Source of the DNA: Stenomitos frigidus_A
GTDB taxonomy: Bacteria > Cyanobacteriota > Cyanobacteriia > Leptolyngbyales > Leptolyngbyaceae
Assembly: GCF_963877135.1 (NCBI RefSeq)
Contig: NZ_CAWNSW010000092.1
Coordinates: 62,001-126,000 of the forward strand
Direction: 5' to 3'
Length of the DNA stretch: 64,000 nt
The position numbers and the translations under genes are program-made. Of the stretch, positions 45,533 through 54,056 are shown one piece after another (positions within the stretch are counted from its first letter, which is position 1; each line of letters begins with the position of its first letter). The notes beneath the pieces are model-generated. The model worked only from the letters and a program-made list of their open reading frames with translations. It ran no database searches and had not been told where the DNA came from.

Positions 45533-47122
45533 CTAGCGCAGCGTTGCGATCGCGTCCCCATCGACCAGCAAGGTATGCGTCAACAAATCTCGTACCGTAG
45601 CGGTGAGTACACGCTGGTCATTAACCTCAAATTGGACGGTGATGCGATCAACACCCACTTGTCCAGGTGGATTGAGTCGAGCCACACAGACTGCTTCCTG
45701 CTGGCGTTCTAGAGAGTGGTAGGTTTCCCGCTGGCGCAGTGGAGCACTGGTCATTCGACCTTGGGCATCGTAGGTCATCTCTGACTGAGCGATCGTGGCC
45801 ACTTCGCCAATGTCAAGCCGAATCTCTGACTGTCCGTCGGTAGCCACTTGCAGCGTCAATAACTCTGCCCGCCGACAAGGGTAGCGACTCCCCTGCTTGA
45901 AAAGTGGAAAGTACGTATGGGTGCCAGCATACGGTTCCCAAAGCCGAATAGCATAGCTGTGGCGAAGATAATCATCAACACTTGCCAGCTGACTCACAGC
46001 AAGGGCACCATGCGAGACGGCCTCGAACGGCTTATCGAGCCGCACGCGCTGCCGCCCAAAGTAAGACAGCACCAGTTGCTGCACGGCAGGAATCAGGCAA
46101 CTGCCACCAACGAGTAGAACTTGATCGATGTCTGCTTTACTAATCCCCTTGCCGATCGCCACTGCTAACAAGTCATCCAATGTCTGCCGCAGTTGTTCTA
46201 AAAGCTGGTGGATTTCCAGAATGGACTCGAAGCGATCGCGATCAAGTACCATTTCATAGGCCATAAACGTCTCTTCATCCAGCCAGCTTTCCTTTGCCAC
46301 TTCGACGCCAGAGAGCCGAATCTTTAGTCGCTCAGCCAGGGCAAGCAGATTTTGCCAACCGACTGCGCCCACGGCCTCTCGCGACGAGCCAATTTGGTGG
46401 AGGTAGTCTTCCACAAGCCAAACATCGATGTCTTCTCCGCCAATATACGCATCAGACTTTGCCAGCACTTCAGCTCGTTGCACCGAAGCCTCATCCTCTA
46501 CATCAGTTACTGTGGCAACGGTTCGTACCAGGCTCAAGTCAAGCGTTCCACCACCAAAGTCAATCACCAGCACCAGCGAACCCGGTTGTTGAACGGCATA
46601 ACCCAATGCTGCAGCCGTTGCTTCATCTACCAGTTGCACAGCCGCTAAATCTAGACGCGTTGCAATCTGCCGAAACCAGCCAAGATAGCTCTCAAACGCC
46701 CCGATCGGCACGGTGAACACTACCTGCGTGGGCTGAATGTGTTGCTGAAGCAGCTGGTGCCAAAGAGCCTGCAAAAATTGCTCTGAGACAGACTCCGCAG
46801 TATAAGTATGCCCATCAATCTTGCGGGCTGGCGGCTGGAAGGCAGCGACTAAATCACGTTTGAACGCTTTGAAGAGACGATCGGGCTGAGTCAGTCCTAG
46901 CCGCTGCGATCGCACCTGCTCACCCAACATTAAATGTTCCGGGGTTTGCACAAACACCAGCGTCGGCACAACTGGAATTTCCTGTACGTCCCCTGTTTTT
47001 TTGGTCAGCTTAAACACCCGCGAAAGACCTGGAAACCTCAGTGTCTTCGGTGTCTGCGTATCCGGCTCCAAAATGCTGACGACCGTGTTGCTGGTACCAA
47101 AGTCAATGGCGATTACGGTCAT
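45533..47122 (-). CDS. Divergent Hsp70 (DnaK-like) family protein
   Basis: 529 residues, shorter than DnaK (~630). The ATPase domain motifs are clear: phosphate-1 IAIDFGTSNTVVSI, phosphate-2 VLVIDFGGGTLDLSLV and the adenosine motif VLLVGGSCLIPAVQQLV. The C-terminal ~150 residues (TYFPLFKQGSRYPCRRAELLTLQ onward) are a reduced substrate-binding beta domain without the usual lid. It is downstream of a membrane-tethered GrpE-like gene (gap of 87 bp, repeat-filled), a likely nucleotide-exchange partner. The client is unknown. Confidence 0.88.
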   Translation of the reverse strand: MTVIAIDFGTSNTVVSILEPDTQTPKTLRFPGLSRVFKLTKKTGDVQEIPVVPTLVFVQTPEHLMLGEQVRSQRLGLTQPDRLFKAFKRDLVAAFQPPARKIDGHTYTAESVSEQFLQALWHQLLQQHIQPTQVVFTVPIGAFESYLGWFRQIATRLDLAAVQLVDEATAAALGYAVQQPGSLVLVIDFGGGTLDLSLVRTVATVTDVEDEASVQRAEVLAKSDAYIGGEDIDVWLVEDYLHQIGSSREAVGAVGWQNLLALAERLKIRLSGVEVAKESWLDEETFMAYEMVLDRDRFESILEIHQLLEQLRQTLDDLLAVAIGKGISKADIDQVLLVGGSCLIPAVQQLVLSYFGRQRVRLDKPFEAVSHGALAVSQLASVDDYLRHSYAIRLWEPYAGTHTYFPLFKQGSRYPCRRAELLTLQVATDGQSEIRLDIGEVATIAQSEMTYDAQGRMTSAPLRQRETYHSLERQQEAVCVARLNPPGQVGVDRITVQFEVNDQRVLTATVRDLLTHTLLVDGDAIATLR

Positions 47123-47225
47123 GGAAGCTTGTTGGTGGGTAGAGGGAGGCAGTGGTTAGTGGTTAATAGCTGGTAGCTGGTAATCAACTCAAAACTCAAA
47201 ACTTCCCCCTCACGCCTCACGCCTC
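47123..47225. repeat. Mixed heptamer repeats between Hsp70 and GrpE-like genes
   Basis: GTGGTTAGTGGTTAATAGC, GGTAGCTGGTA, CTCAAAACTCAAAAC and CCTCACGCCTCACGCCTCACC follow each other. The last run supplies the final codons of the GrpE-like gene (GVRREA). Confidence 0.7.
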
Positions 47226-47779
47226 ACCCCTCCCGGCAGCGTCCGGCTTACTTTTGCGGGTGAGAGAATACGATCGCCCTGGCAGTAGCCAACAAAACGA
47301 ATATAGACAGCTTCTCCAGTGGCAATATCGTCTGTATCAGGCTGGTGTTGTTGGGCGTTGAACGGAACCTGTTCCCAGACAGTGCCGATCGGAGTAATTT
47401 GCCAGGTTTCAAGCAAGTTCTCTAACGGGGTAAAGAGCGCCACCAGGTTGCGGGCGGGCAGATTGGGCGTTGCTTGTGCCATTTTGCATGCGCTGGGATA
47501 GTTGGTGAGCAATGGTTGCAGTTGGGCAAAGCTATCGTTCTGGAAGTCTTCGTACAGTTGCGCTTTTTGCTGCTGGAGTTCACTGCGTAGCTGTAAGCAT
47601 TGCTGCTGCAACTCTGCAATTTTCGCACCAGCGTTAGAGTCAGCGGCGGTGGCTGCGATCGGCGTTTGTATGTGAACTGTCGTAGGCGTTCTAGGATTGC
47701 TTCTGACGAGACTAAGGAAACAAAGGCATATCAGCGTCAATACGCAACCGAACCAAAAGAGGTTGGGATCATCCGTCAT
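47210..47779 (-). CDS. Membrane-anchored GrpE-like nucleotide exchange factor
   Basis: 189 residues. One N-terminal membrane helix (about 7-24) is followed by a coiled coil (about 53-85, KIAELQQQCLQLRSELQQQKAQLYEDFQ). The C-terminal domain (PLENLLETWQITPIGTVWEQVPFNAQQHQPDTDDIATGEAVYIRFVGYCQGDRILSPAKVSRT) follows the GrpE beta-wing pattern: G.xW/F.P..H, then GY..GDRILxPAKV. Together with the adjacent Hsp70-type gene this suggests a dedicated membrane-tethered chaperone pair. A MITE-like element lies two bases upstream of the ATG, so the native ribosome-binding site has been displaced. Confidence 0.72.
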   Translation of the reverse strand: MTDDPNLFWFGCVLTLICLCFLSLVRSNPRTPTTVHIQTPIAATAADSNAGAKIAELQQQCLQLRSELQQQKAQLYEDFQNDSFAQLQPLLTNYPSACKMAQATPNLPARNLVALFTPLENLLETWQITPIGTVWEQVPFNAQQHQPDTDDIATGEAVYIRFVGYCQGDRILSPAKVSRTLPGGVRREA

Positions 47780-47781
47780 AA

Positions 47782-47885
47782 AAACTGTAAAGAAATAATG
47801 TCATGGACTGTAGCCATCAGCGGTCAGCCATCAGAGCAAAGCTGATCGCTGATCCAAAAAGTACGCAGTTATTTTTTCACAAGTC
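47782..47885. mobile_element. MITE-like element, copy 2, inserted at a start codon
   Basis: The left part CTGTAAAGAAATAATGTCATGG and right part GCAGTTATTTTTTCACAAGTC match the ends of copy 1 (25961-26090) and are inverted relative to each other. The interior is GTCAGCC-type repeats. Flanks CATAA (47777-47781) and CATAG (47886-47890) look like a 5-bp target duplication with one change. The left duplication contains the start codon (on the minus strand) of the GrpE-like gene. Removing the element leaves the stop of the DUF2997 gene 4 nt from that ATG. Confidence 0.75.
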
Positions 47886-47892
47886 CATAGCC

Positions 47893-48123
47893 TTAGCTCA
47901 CTGACTCCGAATCTCTTTGTTGTAGCGACTGGAGTATATCTACAGTCGAGGTTTCATCACCCTCAAAATAGGCAGGCAAAAACTCCTGTGATGCCACCGT
48001 ACCAAGAGCTTGTTCGATCGCCACTGTTGCTTCTGTACAGCTTATTCCAGTGGCATTGAGGACGGTTTCGGCAATGGTGCCATCTTTGGCAAGGCGATAC
48101 TCAATGCGCTGATATTCAGCCAT
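47893..48123 (-). CDS. DUF2997 family protein
   Basis: 76 residues from MAEYQRIEYRLAKDG (ATG 48123; the frame is open 17 codons further without similarity). The pattern IEYRLAKDGTIAETVLNATGISCTEATVAIEQALG and the acidic end match DUF2997, a small cyanobacterial/plastid-associated family that often occurs near the Ycf35 family. Function is unknown. It shares strand with the GrpE-like and Hsp70 genes. Confidence 0.82.
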   Translation of the reverse strand: MAEYQRIEYRLAKDGTIAETVLNATGISCTEATVAIEQALGTVASQEFLPAYFEGDETSTVDILQSLQQRDSESVS

Positions 48124-48337
48124 AACATGATCCTTCGGTAAGCAGACAGACGCTGAATCGCGTGCTCCTCTCATTCTGGGCTACCGCTTGGCGAGATGGC
48201 AACACAAACGATCAATCGCATCACCGCGCCTATCAATCGCTGAAGGAAAAATACCCCCAACGGGTACCATCAAAAATTTGTCACCTCGATTAAGCTAGCT
48301 CCGTAGCCAAACTAGGTTTCTTTCTAGAGGAAAACTT

Positions 48338-49906
48338 ATGCCATCACCACAACACGGCTTTAGTGTTCGTAACGGAGACAACACGCCTCAAGGCGCATTT
48401 TCAGAGACTGGCAAATTCGGCAGGATGTTTCCGGAGCTTCCAGCTTTTACGCCGTCGATCGAAAGTCTGACAGCGCTAGGGAATGCGATGACAGATGATC
48501 GAACCGACCCGACTGATCCAGCCAGAGATCATCCAGATGGCGATAATCGCAACGTGCCAGCGGGCTTTACGTATCTGGGGCAGTTTGTTGATCATGACCT
48601 GACCTTTGACCCCACTTCTTTAAAAGAAAAGCGGGTTGATCCTCAGGCCGTCGTCAACTTCCGCACCCCCGCCCTCGATCTGGATAGCGTCTATGGCGCT
48701 GGCCCCGATGATCAACCGTACCTGTTTCAGCTTGGTGACAAAGATAAGTTCCTCATTGGCAAGAATGACGCTAGTCCTGATGCGAATGGCCCACTCAATG
48801 TCAAGGGCCGACACGATGTGCCTCGTGGTCCCAACCGGATTGCCTTGTTGGGTGATCCTCGTAACGACGAGAACTTGCTTGTAGCGCAGACCCACCTTGC
48901 GATTCTGAAGTTCCATAACAAGATTGTGGATGGACTTAAAAAACCGGCTGGAACACCTGGAGCAATCCCACGGAAAGCCGAAATCGGCAAGACCATCTTT
49001 GAGGAAGCCAGACAGTTAGTAGTTTGGCACTATCAATGGATTGTGGTGTTTGATTTCCTCGATCGCATTCTTGACCCCAATCAGGTCAATGCAGTGCTGA
49101 ACGAAGGTCGCAAGTTTTATAAGTTCGATACGTTTCCGTTTATCCCGGTGGAGTTCTCGGTGGCAGCGTATCGCTTGGGTCACACCATGATCCGTAGTTC
49201 CTACGACTACAACCGTGTCTTTACCTTTAAGGACATTTCTCCCAATAGCTTTGCCCCCGCAACACTAGGTCTGCTGTTCAACTTTACAGGCAAATCCAGA
49301 AGAATGCCTCCAGATGGTCCCGGTCTGGACAATCGCTTGCCCACCAACTGGATTATTGATTGGAGACGCTTCTTTGAGATTGACCCAGCGATTAAAGTGA
49401 ACCATGCCCGCAAACTTGACCCCTTTCTAGTGAACCCGCTGAAAAACTTACCCAATGTTCCAGCACCCAGTTCACTGGCTGTAAGAAACCTACTTCGAGG
49501 TCGCAGTCTGGGGCTGCCATCGGGTCAAAGCGTGGCGCGTTTCACAAACCTCAAACCCTTGAGTCCAAGTGAGATTGCGTCTGGGCCTGATGGTGCCGTT
49601 GCGAAGCGGTTTGGCTTTGATAAGGAAACACCACTCTGGTACTACATCCTTAAAGAAGCGGAAGTGCAGCAAAAGGGCTTGCGCCTGGGTGAGGTTGGTA
49701 GCCGCATCATAGCGGAAGTGTTTTTGGGTCTCTTCGAGGGCGATAGTGAATCCTTCTTTGTGCGCAATCGCCAATGGAAGCCAACCCTTCCTTCCCAAGT
49801 GCCAGGAAAGTTTACGATGGCTGACTTAATTCGATTTACGGAAGAAATTAGTCCGATCGATGGGCTCGCAGCCCCGGCCCCTGAGAACGAAAATGCCGAA
49901 GATTAA
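48338..49906 (+). CDS. Animal-type heme peroxidase
   Basis: 522 residues of the peroxidase-cyclooxygenase superfamily. The distal site is FVDHDLTFDPTS (His86, with calcium-loop residues), the catalytic arginine is in GDPRNDEN (Arg175) and the proximal histidine is in GHTMIRSSYDYN (His282). DLDSVYG and HLAILKFHNKIVD are also typical. No signal peptide is visible. Bacterial members oxidise halides, phenols or fatty acids; the substrate here is not predictable. AGAGG precedes the ATG and a long perfect hairpin follows the gene. Confidence 0.9.
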   Translation: MPSPQHGFSVRNGDNTPQGAFSETGKFGRMFPELPAFTPSIESLTALGNAMTDDRTDPTDPARDHPDGDNRNVPAGFTYLGQFVDHDLTFDPTSLKEKRVDPQAVVNFRTPALDLDSVYGAGPDDQPYLFQLGDKDKFLIGKNDASPDANGPLNVKGRHDVPRGPNRIALLGDPRNDENLLVAQTHLAILKFHNKIVDGLKKPAGTPGAIPRKAEIGKTIFEEARQLVVWHYQWIVVFDFLDRILDPNQVNAVLNEGRKFYKFDTFPFIPVEFSVAAYRLGHTMIRSSYDYNRVFTFKDISPNSFAPATLGLLFNFTGKSRRMPPDGPGLDNRLPTNWIIDWRRFFEIDPAIKVNHARKLDPFLVNPLKNLPNVPAPSSLAVRNLLRGRSLGLPSGQSVARFTNLKPLSPSEIASGPDGAVAKRFGFDKETPLWYYILKEAEVQQKGLRLGEVGSRIIAEVFLGLFEGDSESFFVRNRQWKPTLPSQVPGKFTMADLIRFTEEISPIDGLAAPAPENENAED

Positions 49907-49964
49907 TGCCGCGATCGCGACTCAATCACGGGGTTAAATGCTCACCGGTCTAAATAAGCCACCT

Positions 49965-49993
49965 AAACGGACTGAACATTGTTCAGTCCGTTT
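49965..49993 (+). terminator. Perfect 13-bp hairpin after the peroxidase gene
   Basis: AAACGGACTGAAC (49965-49977) and GTTCAGTCCGTTT (49981-49993) are exact reverse complements around a 3-nt loop. The T tract is short (three T). It probably ends transcription or protects the mRNA end. Confidence 0.75.
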
Positions 49994-50100
49994 CACTGTG
50001 CTAAAAACCTTTAACAATTTAATTTCAATACACATTTTTGTACCTTTGGAAAGATCTATGACCGATCACTAGCCATTCTCGAAACTTTTCGTTATATTGG

Positions 50101-50116
50101 TTTACATAGTTTAACG
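50101..50116 (+). promoter_or_regulatory. HLR1-like (RpaB) site upstream of the Hli gene
   Basis: TTTACATAGTTTAACG resembles the HLR1 consensus of two TTACA-type hexamers separated by four bases, the second hexamer being imperfect (4/6). It lies 94 bp before the Hli start and just after a TATATT box (50093-50098). HLR1 sites are known to control hli genes through RpaB. This instance is inferred from pattern only. Confidence 0.4.
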
Positions 50117-50209
50117 AAGCTTCATCAGTGGGTTACTCAACTTCCCTTTGATAGCGCTAGTTCGTTGATTCGTAACCTTTGTCAATTTGAAGTAACTGGA
50201 ACAATAATC

Positions 50210-50392
50210 ATGACTAACGCAACAAAAGTGACCACTCCTATCGTCGAAACCGATCGCAATGCATGGAAGTTTGGCTTCACTCCCCAAGCCGAGCTCTGGA
50301 ACGGTCGCCTCGCTATGATTGGCTTCTCAGCTGCACTACTAATCGAACTGTATTCCGGCCAAGGCGTTCTACATTTCTGGGGTTTACTGTAG
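50210..50392 (+). CDS. hli: High light-inducible (Hli/Scp) one-helix protein
   Basis: 60 residues from MTNATKVTTPIVETDRNAW (ATG 50210; an in-frame ATG 15 codons upstream is less likely). The chlorophyll-binding motif ELWNGRLAMIGFSAALLIEL matches the first helix of LHC proteins. Hli proteins bind pigment in thylakoids and protect or assist assembly of photosystem II under excess light. A terminator hairpin follows. Confidence 0.93.
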   Translation: MTNATKVTTPIVETDRNAWKFGFTPQAELWNGRLAMIGFSAALLIELYSGQGVLHFWGLL

Positions 50393-50463
50393 GTCTACCT
50401 CTCAAAGCGCTCACTAGTCTCCAGGCTTCCAAAATGATGTGAGTCGTTTGTAATCTCCCTTCT

Positions 50464-50512
50464 ATAGCTGCTGTTCTCACCCGATTCAAACGGCTGAGCA
50501 GCAGCTATTTTT
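50464..50512 (+). terminator. Rho-independent-type terminator after hli
   Basis: ATAGCTGCTG (50464-50473) pairs exactly with CAGCAGCTAT (50499-50508), followed by TTTTG. Confidence 0.8.
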
Positions 50513-50623
50513 GTTACTGCACTGATCTTTCAGGCACGCTCCGTGAGCAAGTGCCAAGTGCTTAGAGGAGCCAGCAGCTCACTACATCCGCTAGCATCAC
50601 CGCAGCGGATGGCGCCACAGGCC

Positions 50624-51139
50624 TTATGCTTCCGACGTATCGACATAGCCCTGAATATTCTCAGGTTCAAACTGCCTCAAAATAGTTGTTGCTTGGCGTG
50701 TTAACGCCTCTGAACCTTTCACTACAAGTAAATATTTGCCAGCATTGAGCCGATTGCGGTAGGGAAGGGCATCGCCGCTACCTGTGACCAAACCAACGCC
50801 ACCGCCTACGAAGATGCTTCCCAACGCACCCGAAGCGGCACCTAACAGCCCGCCGATGATATGGCTACCAATCTCTCCAGCCCAGGCGAACGTATCTAGA
50901 TCGGTGATCAGATTGAACACATAGCCAGCAGCGAAGCCAAACGGTACCAACCAAACAGCCATGAGCTTGACCTGTTTACTTGCCTGCTGGTTGGGATCGA
51001 GCAACCCATACTCGTCTGCGCTTTTGTAGCCTTTACCGAGAATGGCAATTTTAGCCATCGGTAAGCCCTGGCTTTCTAGCTCTGAGTAAGCAGCTTCAGC
51101 CTGAATGCGATCGCTCAAGACAGCAACAAGGTAATTCAT
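50624..51139 (-). CDS. Hypothetical membrane protein with glycine-rich core
   Basis: 171 residues from MNYLVAVLSDR (ATG 51139). The N-terminal ~40 residues (AVLSDRIQAEAAYSELESQGLPMAKIAILGKG) resemble the ferredoxin-like start of proteins such as GsiB/YflT-type general stress proteins. Two hydrophobic glycine-rich segments (about 61-80 and 95-125, GGLLGAASGALGSIFVGGGVGLV) and a C-terminal strand-helix (KYLLVVKGSEALTRQATTIL) follow. Function is unknown. Confidence 0.75.
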   Translation of the reverse strand: MNYLVAVLSDRIQAEAAYSELESQGLPMAKIAILGKGYKSADEYGLLDPNQQASKQVKLMAVWLVPFGFAAGYVFNLITDLDTFAWAGEIGSHIIGGLLGAASGALGSIFVGGGVGLVTGSGDALPYRNRLNAGKYLLVVKGSEALTRQATTILRQFEPENIQGYVDTSEA

Positions 51140-51365
51140 GGGAGTAACCGGCACCTAATAGGGAGAGATTAAAAAATCAAGCGATTTCGGCAAAGCGAGA
51201 CTCAAAATGGCGTACTCTAGATTCTCTGTTGCATTAGCCATCTTCATCTTAAGTGAGTAAGGAAATCTTTACTTCTTCCTTGACTGGCCTTTTGGTGTGA
51301 CGGCCGAATCCGAACCTTAACCCTGTTGTTCTAGAGCGCTCTGCGTTTAACCCTGACTGGTTCTT

Positions 51366-52946
51366 ATGCCTAAAGTTCTTGTTTCTGATCCGATCGACCA
51401 GGTGGGGATCGATATCCTCTCTCAGGTGGCTCAAGTTGATGTGAAAACAGACTTGTCACCTGACGACCTGATCCACATCATTCCTGACTACGATGCTTTG
51501 ATGATTCGCTCTGGTACTCGCGTCACTCAAGCGGTCATTGCAGCCGGCAATCAATTGAAAATTATTGGTCGAGCGGGCGTTGGCGTTGACAACGTGGATG
51601 TGCTGGCAGCTACCCGCAAAGGCATTGTGGTGGTGAACTCACCAGAAGGCAACACGATCGCGGCGGCTGAGCATACGCTAGCCATGATGATGGCGATGTC
51701 ACGCTACATTCCCGCAGCGAACCAAGCGGTCAAAAGTAACAAGTGGGATCGCAAGCATTTCACTGGCGTTGAAGTCTACAAAAAGACGTTGGGGATTGTT
51801 GGGCTGGGCAAGATTGGTGCTCACGTTGCCACGGTTGCCCGCGCGATGGGTATGAAGCTGTTGGCCTACGATCCCTTCATCTCCCATGAACGAGCAGAGC
51901 AGCTGGGTTGCCGGATTGTCGAGATGGATGTGCTGCTGCAACAGGCAGACTACATTACGCTGCACATCCCCAAGACCGCAGAAACCACTCATCTGATTAA
52001 TGCAGCCGCGATCGCGCGCATGAAGCCCACTGCACGCATCATCAACTGCGCTCGTGGTGGCATTATCGATGAAGCGGCGCTAGCAGAAGCGCTGAAAGAA
52101 GGCAAAATTGCTGGGGCAGCATTGGATGTCTACGAACAGGAGCCGTTAGGCGAATCGCCTTTGCGATCGCTCGGCAAGGAAATGGTCATGACGCCTCATC
52201 TGGGAGCCTCGACCGAAGAGGCACAGGTCAATGTGGCGATCGACGTGGCAGAGCAGATTCGGGATGTGCTGTTGGGCTTACCCGCGCGATCGGCCGTCAA
52301 CATTCCCGGTTTACGCCCCGATTTGCTAGAGCAACTGCGTCCCTATTTGCAACTGGCGGAAACGCTGGGCAATCTGGTCGCTCAGCTAGCAGGTGGACGG
52401 GTTGAGTCGCTGACTGTGCGGCTACAGGGTGAATTAGCGACCAATCAAAGCCAGCCGATCGTGGTTGCAGCGCTCAAAGGTCTGCTGTCTCACGCCCTGC
52501 AAGAACGAGTTAACTACGTTAACGCCAGCCTGGAAGCAAAGGAGCGTGGTATTCGCGTCATTGAAACCCGCGACGCATCGATTAAAGACTATTCAGGCTC
52601 GCTGCATCTTTCTGCCAAAGGCTCGCTAGGCGAACATTCTGTGACTGGAGCGCTGCTGGGCGATTCGGAGATTCGCATTACCAGCGTGGATGAGTTTCCG
52701 GTTAACGTGCCACCAAACCGCTATATGCTGTTTACGCTGCACCGCGATATGCCAGGCATCATCGGCAAAATTGGCTCTTTGTTAGGCAGTTTCAACGTCA
52801 ACATTGCCAGTATGCAGGTCGGGCGCAAGATTGTGCGCGGTGATGCGGTGATGGTACTAAGCATTGACGATCCCCTACCAGAACGGATTCTGGAGGAGAT
52901 TTTGAAGGTGCCAGGTATTCGCGATGCCTATACGGTAACGTTGTAG
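51366..52946 (+). CDS. serA: D-3-phosphoglycerate dehydrogenase
   Basis: 526 residues, the long form with an intervening and an ACT domain. The nucleotide-binding motif is GLGKIG (146-151). The catalytic arginine is in NCARGGIIDE (near 235) and the catalytic histidine in PHLGAST (near 277). The C-terminal ACT domain (about 455-526) starts YMLFTLHRDMPGIIGKIG and usually binds serine for feedback inhibition. It is the first step of serine synthesis from 3-phosphoglycerate. prmA follows 109 bp downstream after STRR repeats. Confidence 0.96.
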   Translation: MPKVLVSDPIDQVGIDILSQVAQVDVKTDLSPDDLIHIIPDYDALMIRSGTRVTQAVIAAGNQLKIIGRAGVGVDNVDVLAATRKGIVVVNSPEGNTIAAAEHTLAMMMAMSRYIPAANQAVKSNKWDRKHFTGVEVYKKTLGIVGLGKIGAHVATVARAMGMKLLAYDPFISHERAEQLGCRIVEMDVLLQQADYITLHIPKTAETTHLINAAAIARMKPTARIINCARGGIIDEAALAEALKEGKIAGAALDVYEQEPLGESPLRSLGKEMVMTPHLGASTEEAQVNVAIDVAEQIRDVLLGLPARSAVNIPGLRPDLLEQLRPYLQLAETLGNLVAQLAGGRVESLTVRLQGELATNQSQPIVVAALKGLLSHALQERVNYVNASLEAKERGIRVIETRDASIKDYSGSLHLSAKGSLGEHSVTGALLGDSEIRITSVDEFPVNVPPNRYMLFTLHRDMPGIIGKIGSLLGSFNVNIASMQVGRKIVRGDAVMVLSIDDPLPERILEEILKVPGIRDAYTVTL

Positions 52947-52952
52947 CTAGTA

Positions 52953-53055
52953 GCTGTCAGCGATCGGCTGTCAGTCCCCTGTATCTATGGCATGGGTGAC
53001 AAGATGAAGATGTCAAGACAAGCTGATGGCTAATCGCTGAACGCTGAACGCTTTT
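52953..53055. repeat. GCTGTCAGCGATC/GCTGAAC heptamer-type repeats
   Basis: AGCTGTCAGCGATCGGCTGTCAG and, facing it, GCTGATGGCTAATCGCTGAACGCTGAACGC lie between serA and prmA, the last unit adjoining the prmA start codon. Confidence 0.6.
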
Positions 53056-53946
53056 ATGGCTAATAGCTGGTGGGAAATTCAGATTCTTTGTGACTCGGCG
53101 CTAGAGGAAACAATCTTTTGGCGGCTGGAGGTGTTTGGCTGTCGCGGGATGTCTAGCGAAGTCAAAGGCTACTCCTCTCTGGTGGGTGCCTATTTGCCAC
53201 AGGAGCAGGCGCATGTGCTGGATCTGGCAGCATTGGCGTTGGCTCTACGCCAGGACGCTCTGTGCGTGGGGATGCCAATTCCAGCCGTACAGTGGGATTT
53301 GATTGATGAAGAAGATTGGTCAATCACCTGGAAAGAACACTGGCAACCACAGGAAATTGGCGATCGCTTCCTGATTAATCCTGCCTGGTTACCCATCCCA
53401 GAGCACACCGATCGCATCGTACTTCAGCTTGAACCAGGCGTTGCCTTTGGTACGGGTGATCATGCCACGACGCAGCTTTGCCTGGAATCGCTCGAAATGC
53501 GGTTGGGTAACAATGAGGCTGATTTAATCATTGCTGATGTCGGTTGTGGATCGGGCATTCTCTCGATCGGTGCCATTCTGCTGGGTGCCAAAAAAGCGTA
53601 CGCGGTGGACATCGATCCATTGGCGGTGAAGGCAGCACGTGAGAGCCGTGACCTTAACGGCATTGCGGCAGAACGGCTGACCGTAGAACAAGGCAGCGTC
53701 GATCGTGTTGCCGAACTCATTGATGCGCCGGTGGATGGCATTGTCTGCAATATTCTTGCAGAGGTGATTATTGACCTGATCCCACAGATGACCGCGATCG
53801 CCAAACCAGAAACCTGGGGCGTGTTCAGCGGCATTCTGCTTGATCAAGCAAAACCCGTCGCCGATACCCTCGAAGAAAATGGCTGGGTGGTCGCTGCCCT
53901 GTGGAAACGGCAAGACTGGTGTTGCATGAACGTGCGGCGAACCTAG
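53056..53946 (+). CDS. prmA: Ribosomal protein L11 methyltransferase
   Basis: 296 residues. An N-terminal substrate-binding domain (ANSWWEIQILCDSALEETIFWRLEVFGC) is joined to a SAM methyltransferase domain with GVAFGTGDHATTQLCLE, motif I DVGCGSGILSIGA and the NILAEVI motif. It methylates L11 on lysines and the N-terminus. Length and order fit PrmA. Confidence 0.95.
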   Translation: MANSWWEIQILCDSALEETIFWRLEVFGCRGMSSEVKGYSSLVGAYLPQEQAHVLDLAALALALRQDALCVGMPIPAVQWDLIDEEDWSITWKEHWQPQEIGDRFLINPAWLPIPEHTDRIVLQLEPGVAFGTGDHATTQLCLESLEMRLGNNEADLIIADVGCGSGILSIGAILLGAKKAYAVDIDPLAVKAARESRDLNGIAAERLTVEQGSVDRVAELIDAPVDGIVCNILAEVIIDLIPQMTAIAKPETWGVFSGILLDQAKPVADTLEENGWVVAALWKRQDWCCMNVRRT

Positions 53947-53987
53947 AAGGCGATCGCCCATTTCGTCAGTTGAATAGACCAGCAAAA

Positions 53988-54011
53988 ACCCAACATCAAT
54001 CGATGTTGGGT
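53988..54011 (-). terminator. Terminator for the SLH gene
   Basis: ACCCAACATC (53988-53997) and GATGTTGGGT (54002-54011) are exact complements around a 4-nt loop. Read on the minus strand the stem is followed by TTTTTG, so it best serves the minus-strand SLH gene. It may also stop prmA read-through. Confidence 0.85.
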
Positions 54012-54056
54012 CATACATTCAATCCAATTGAAAGAGCCAGAGCGCACGACTGCCAA

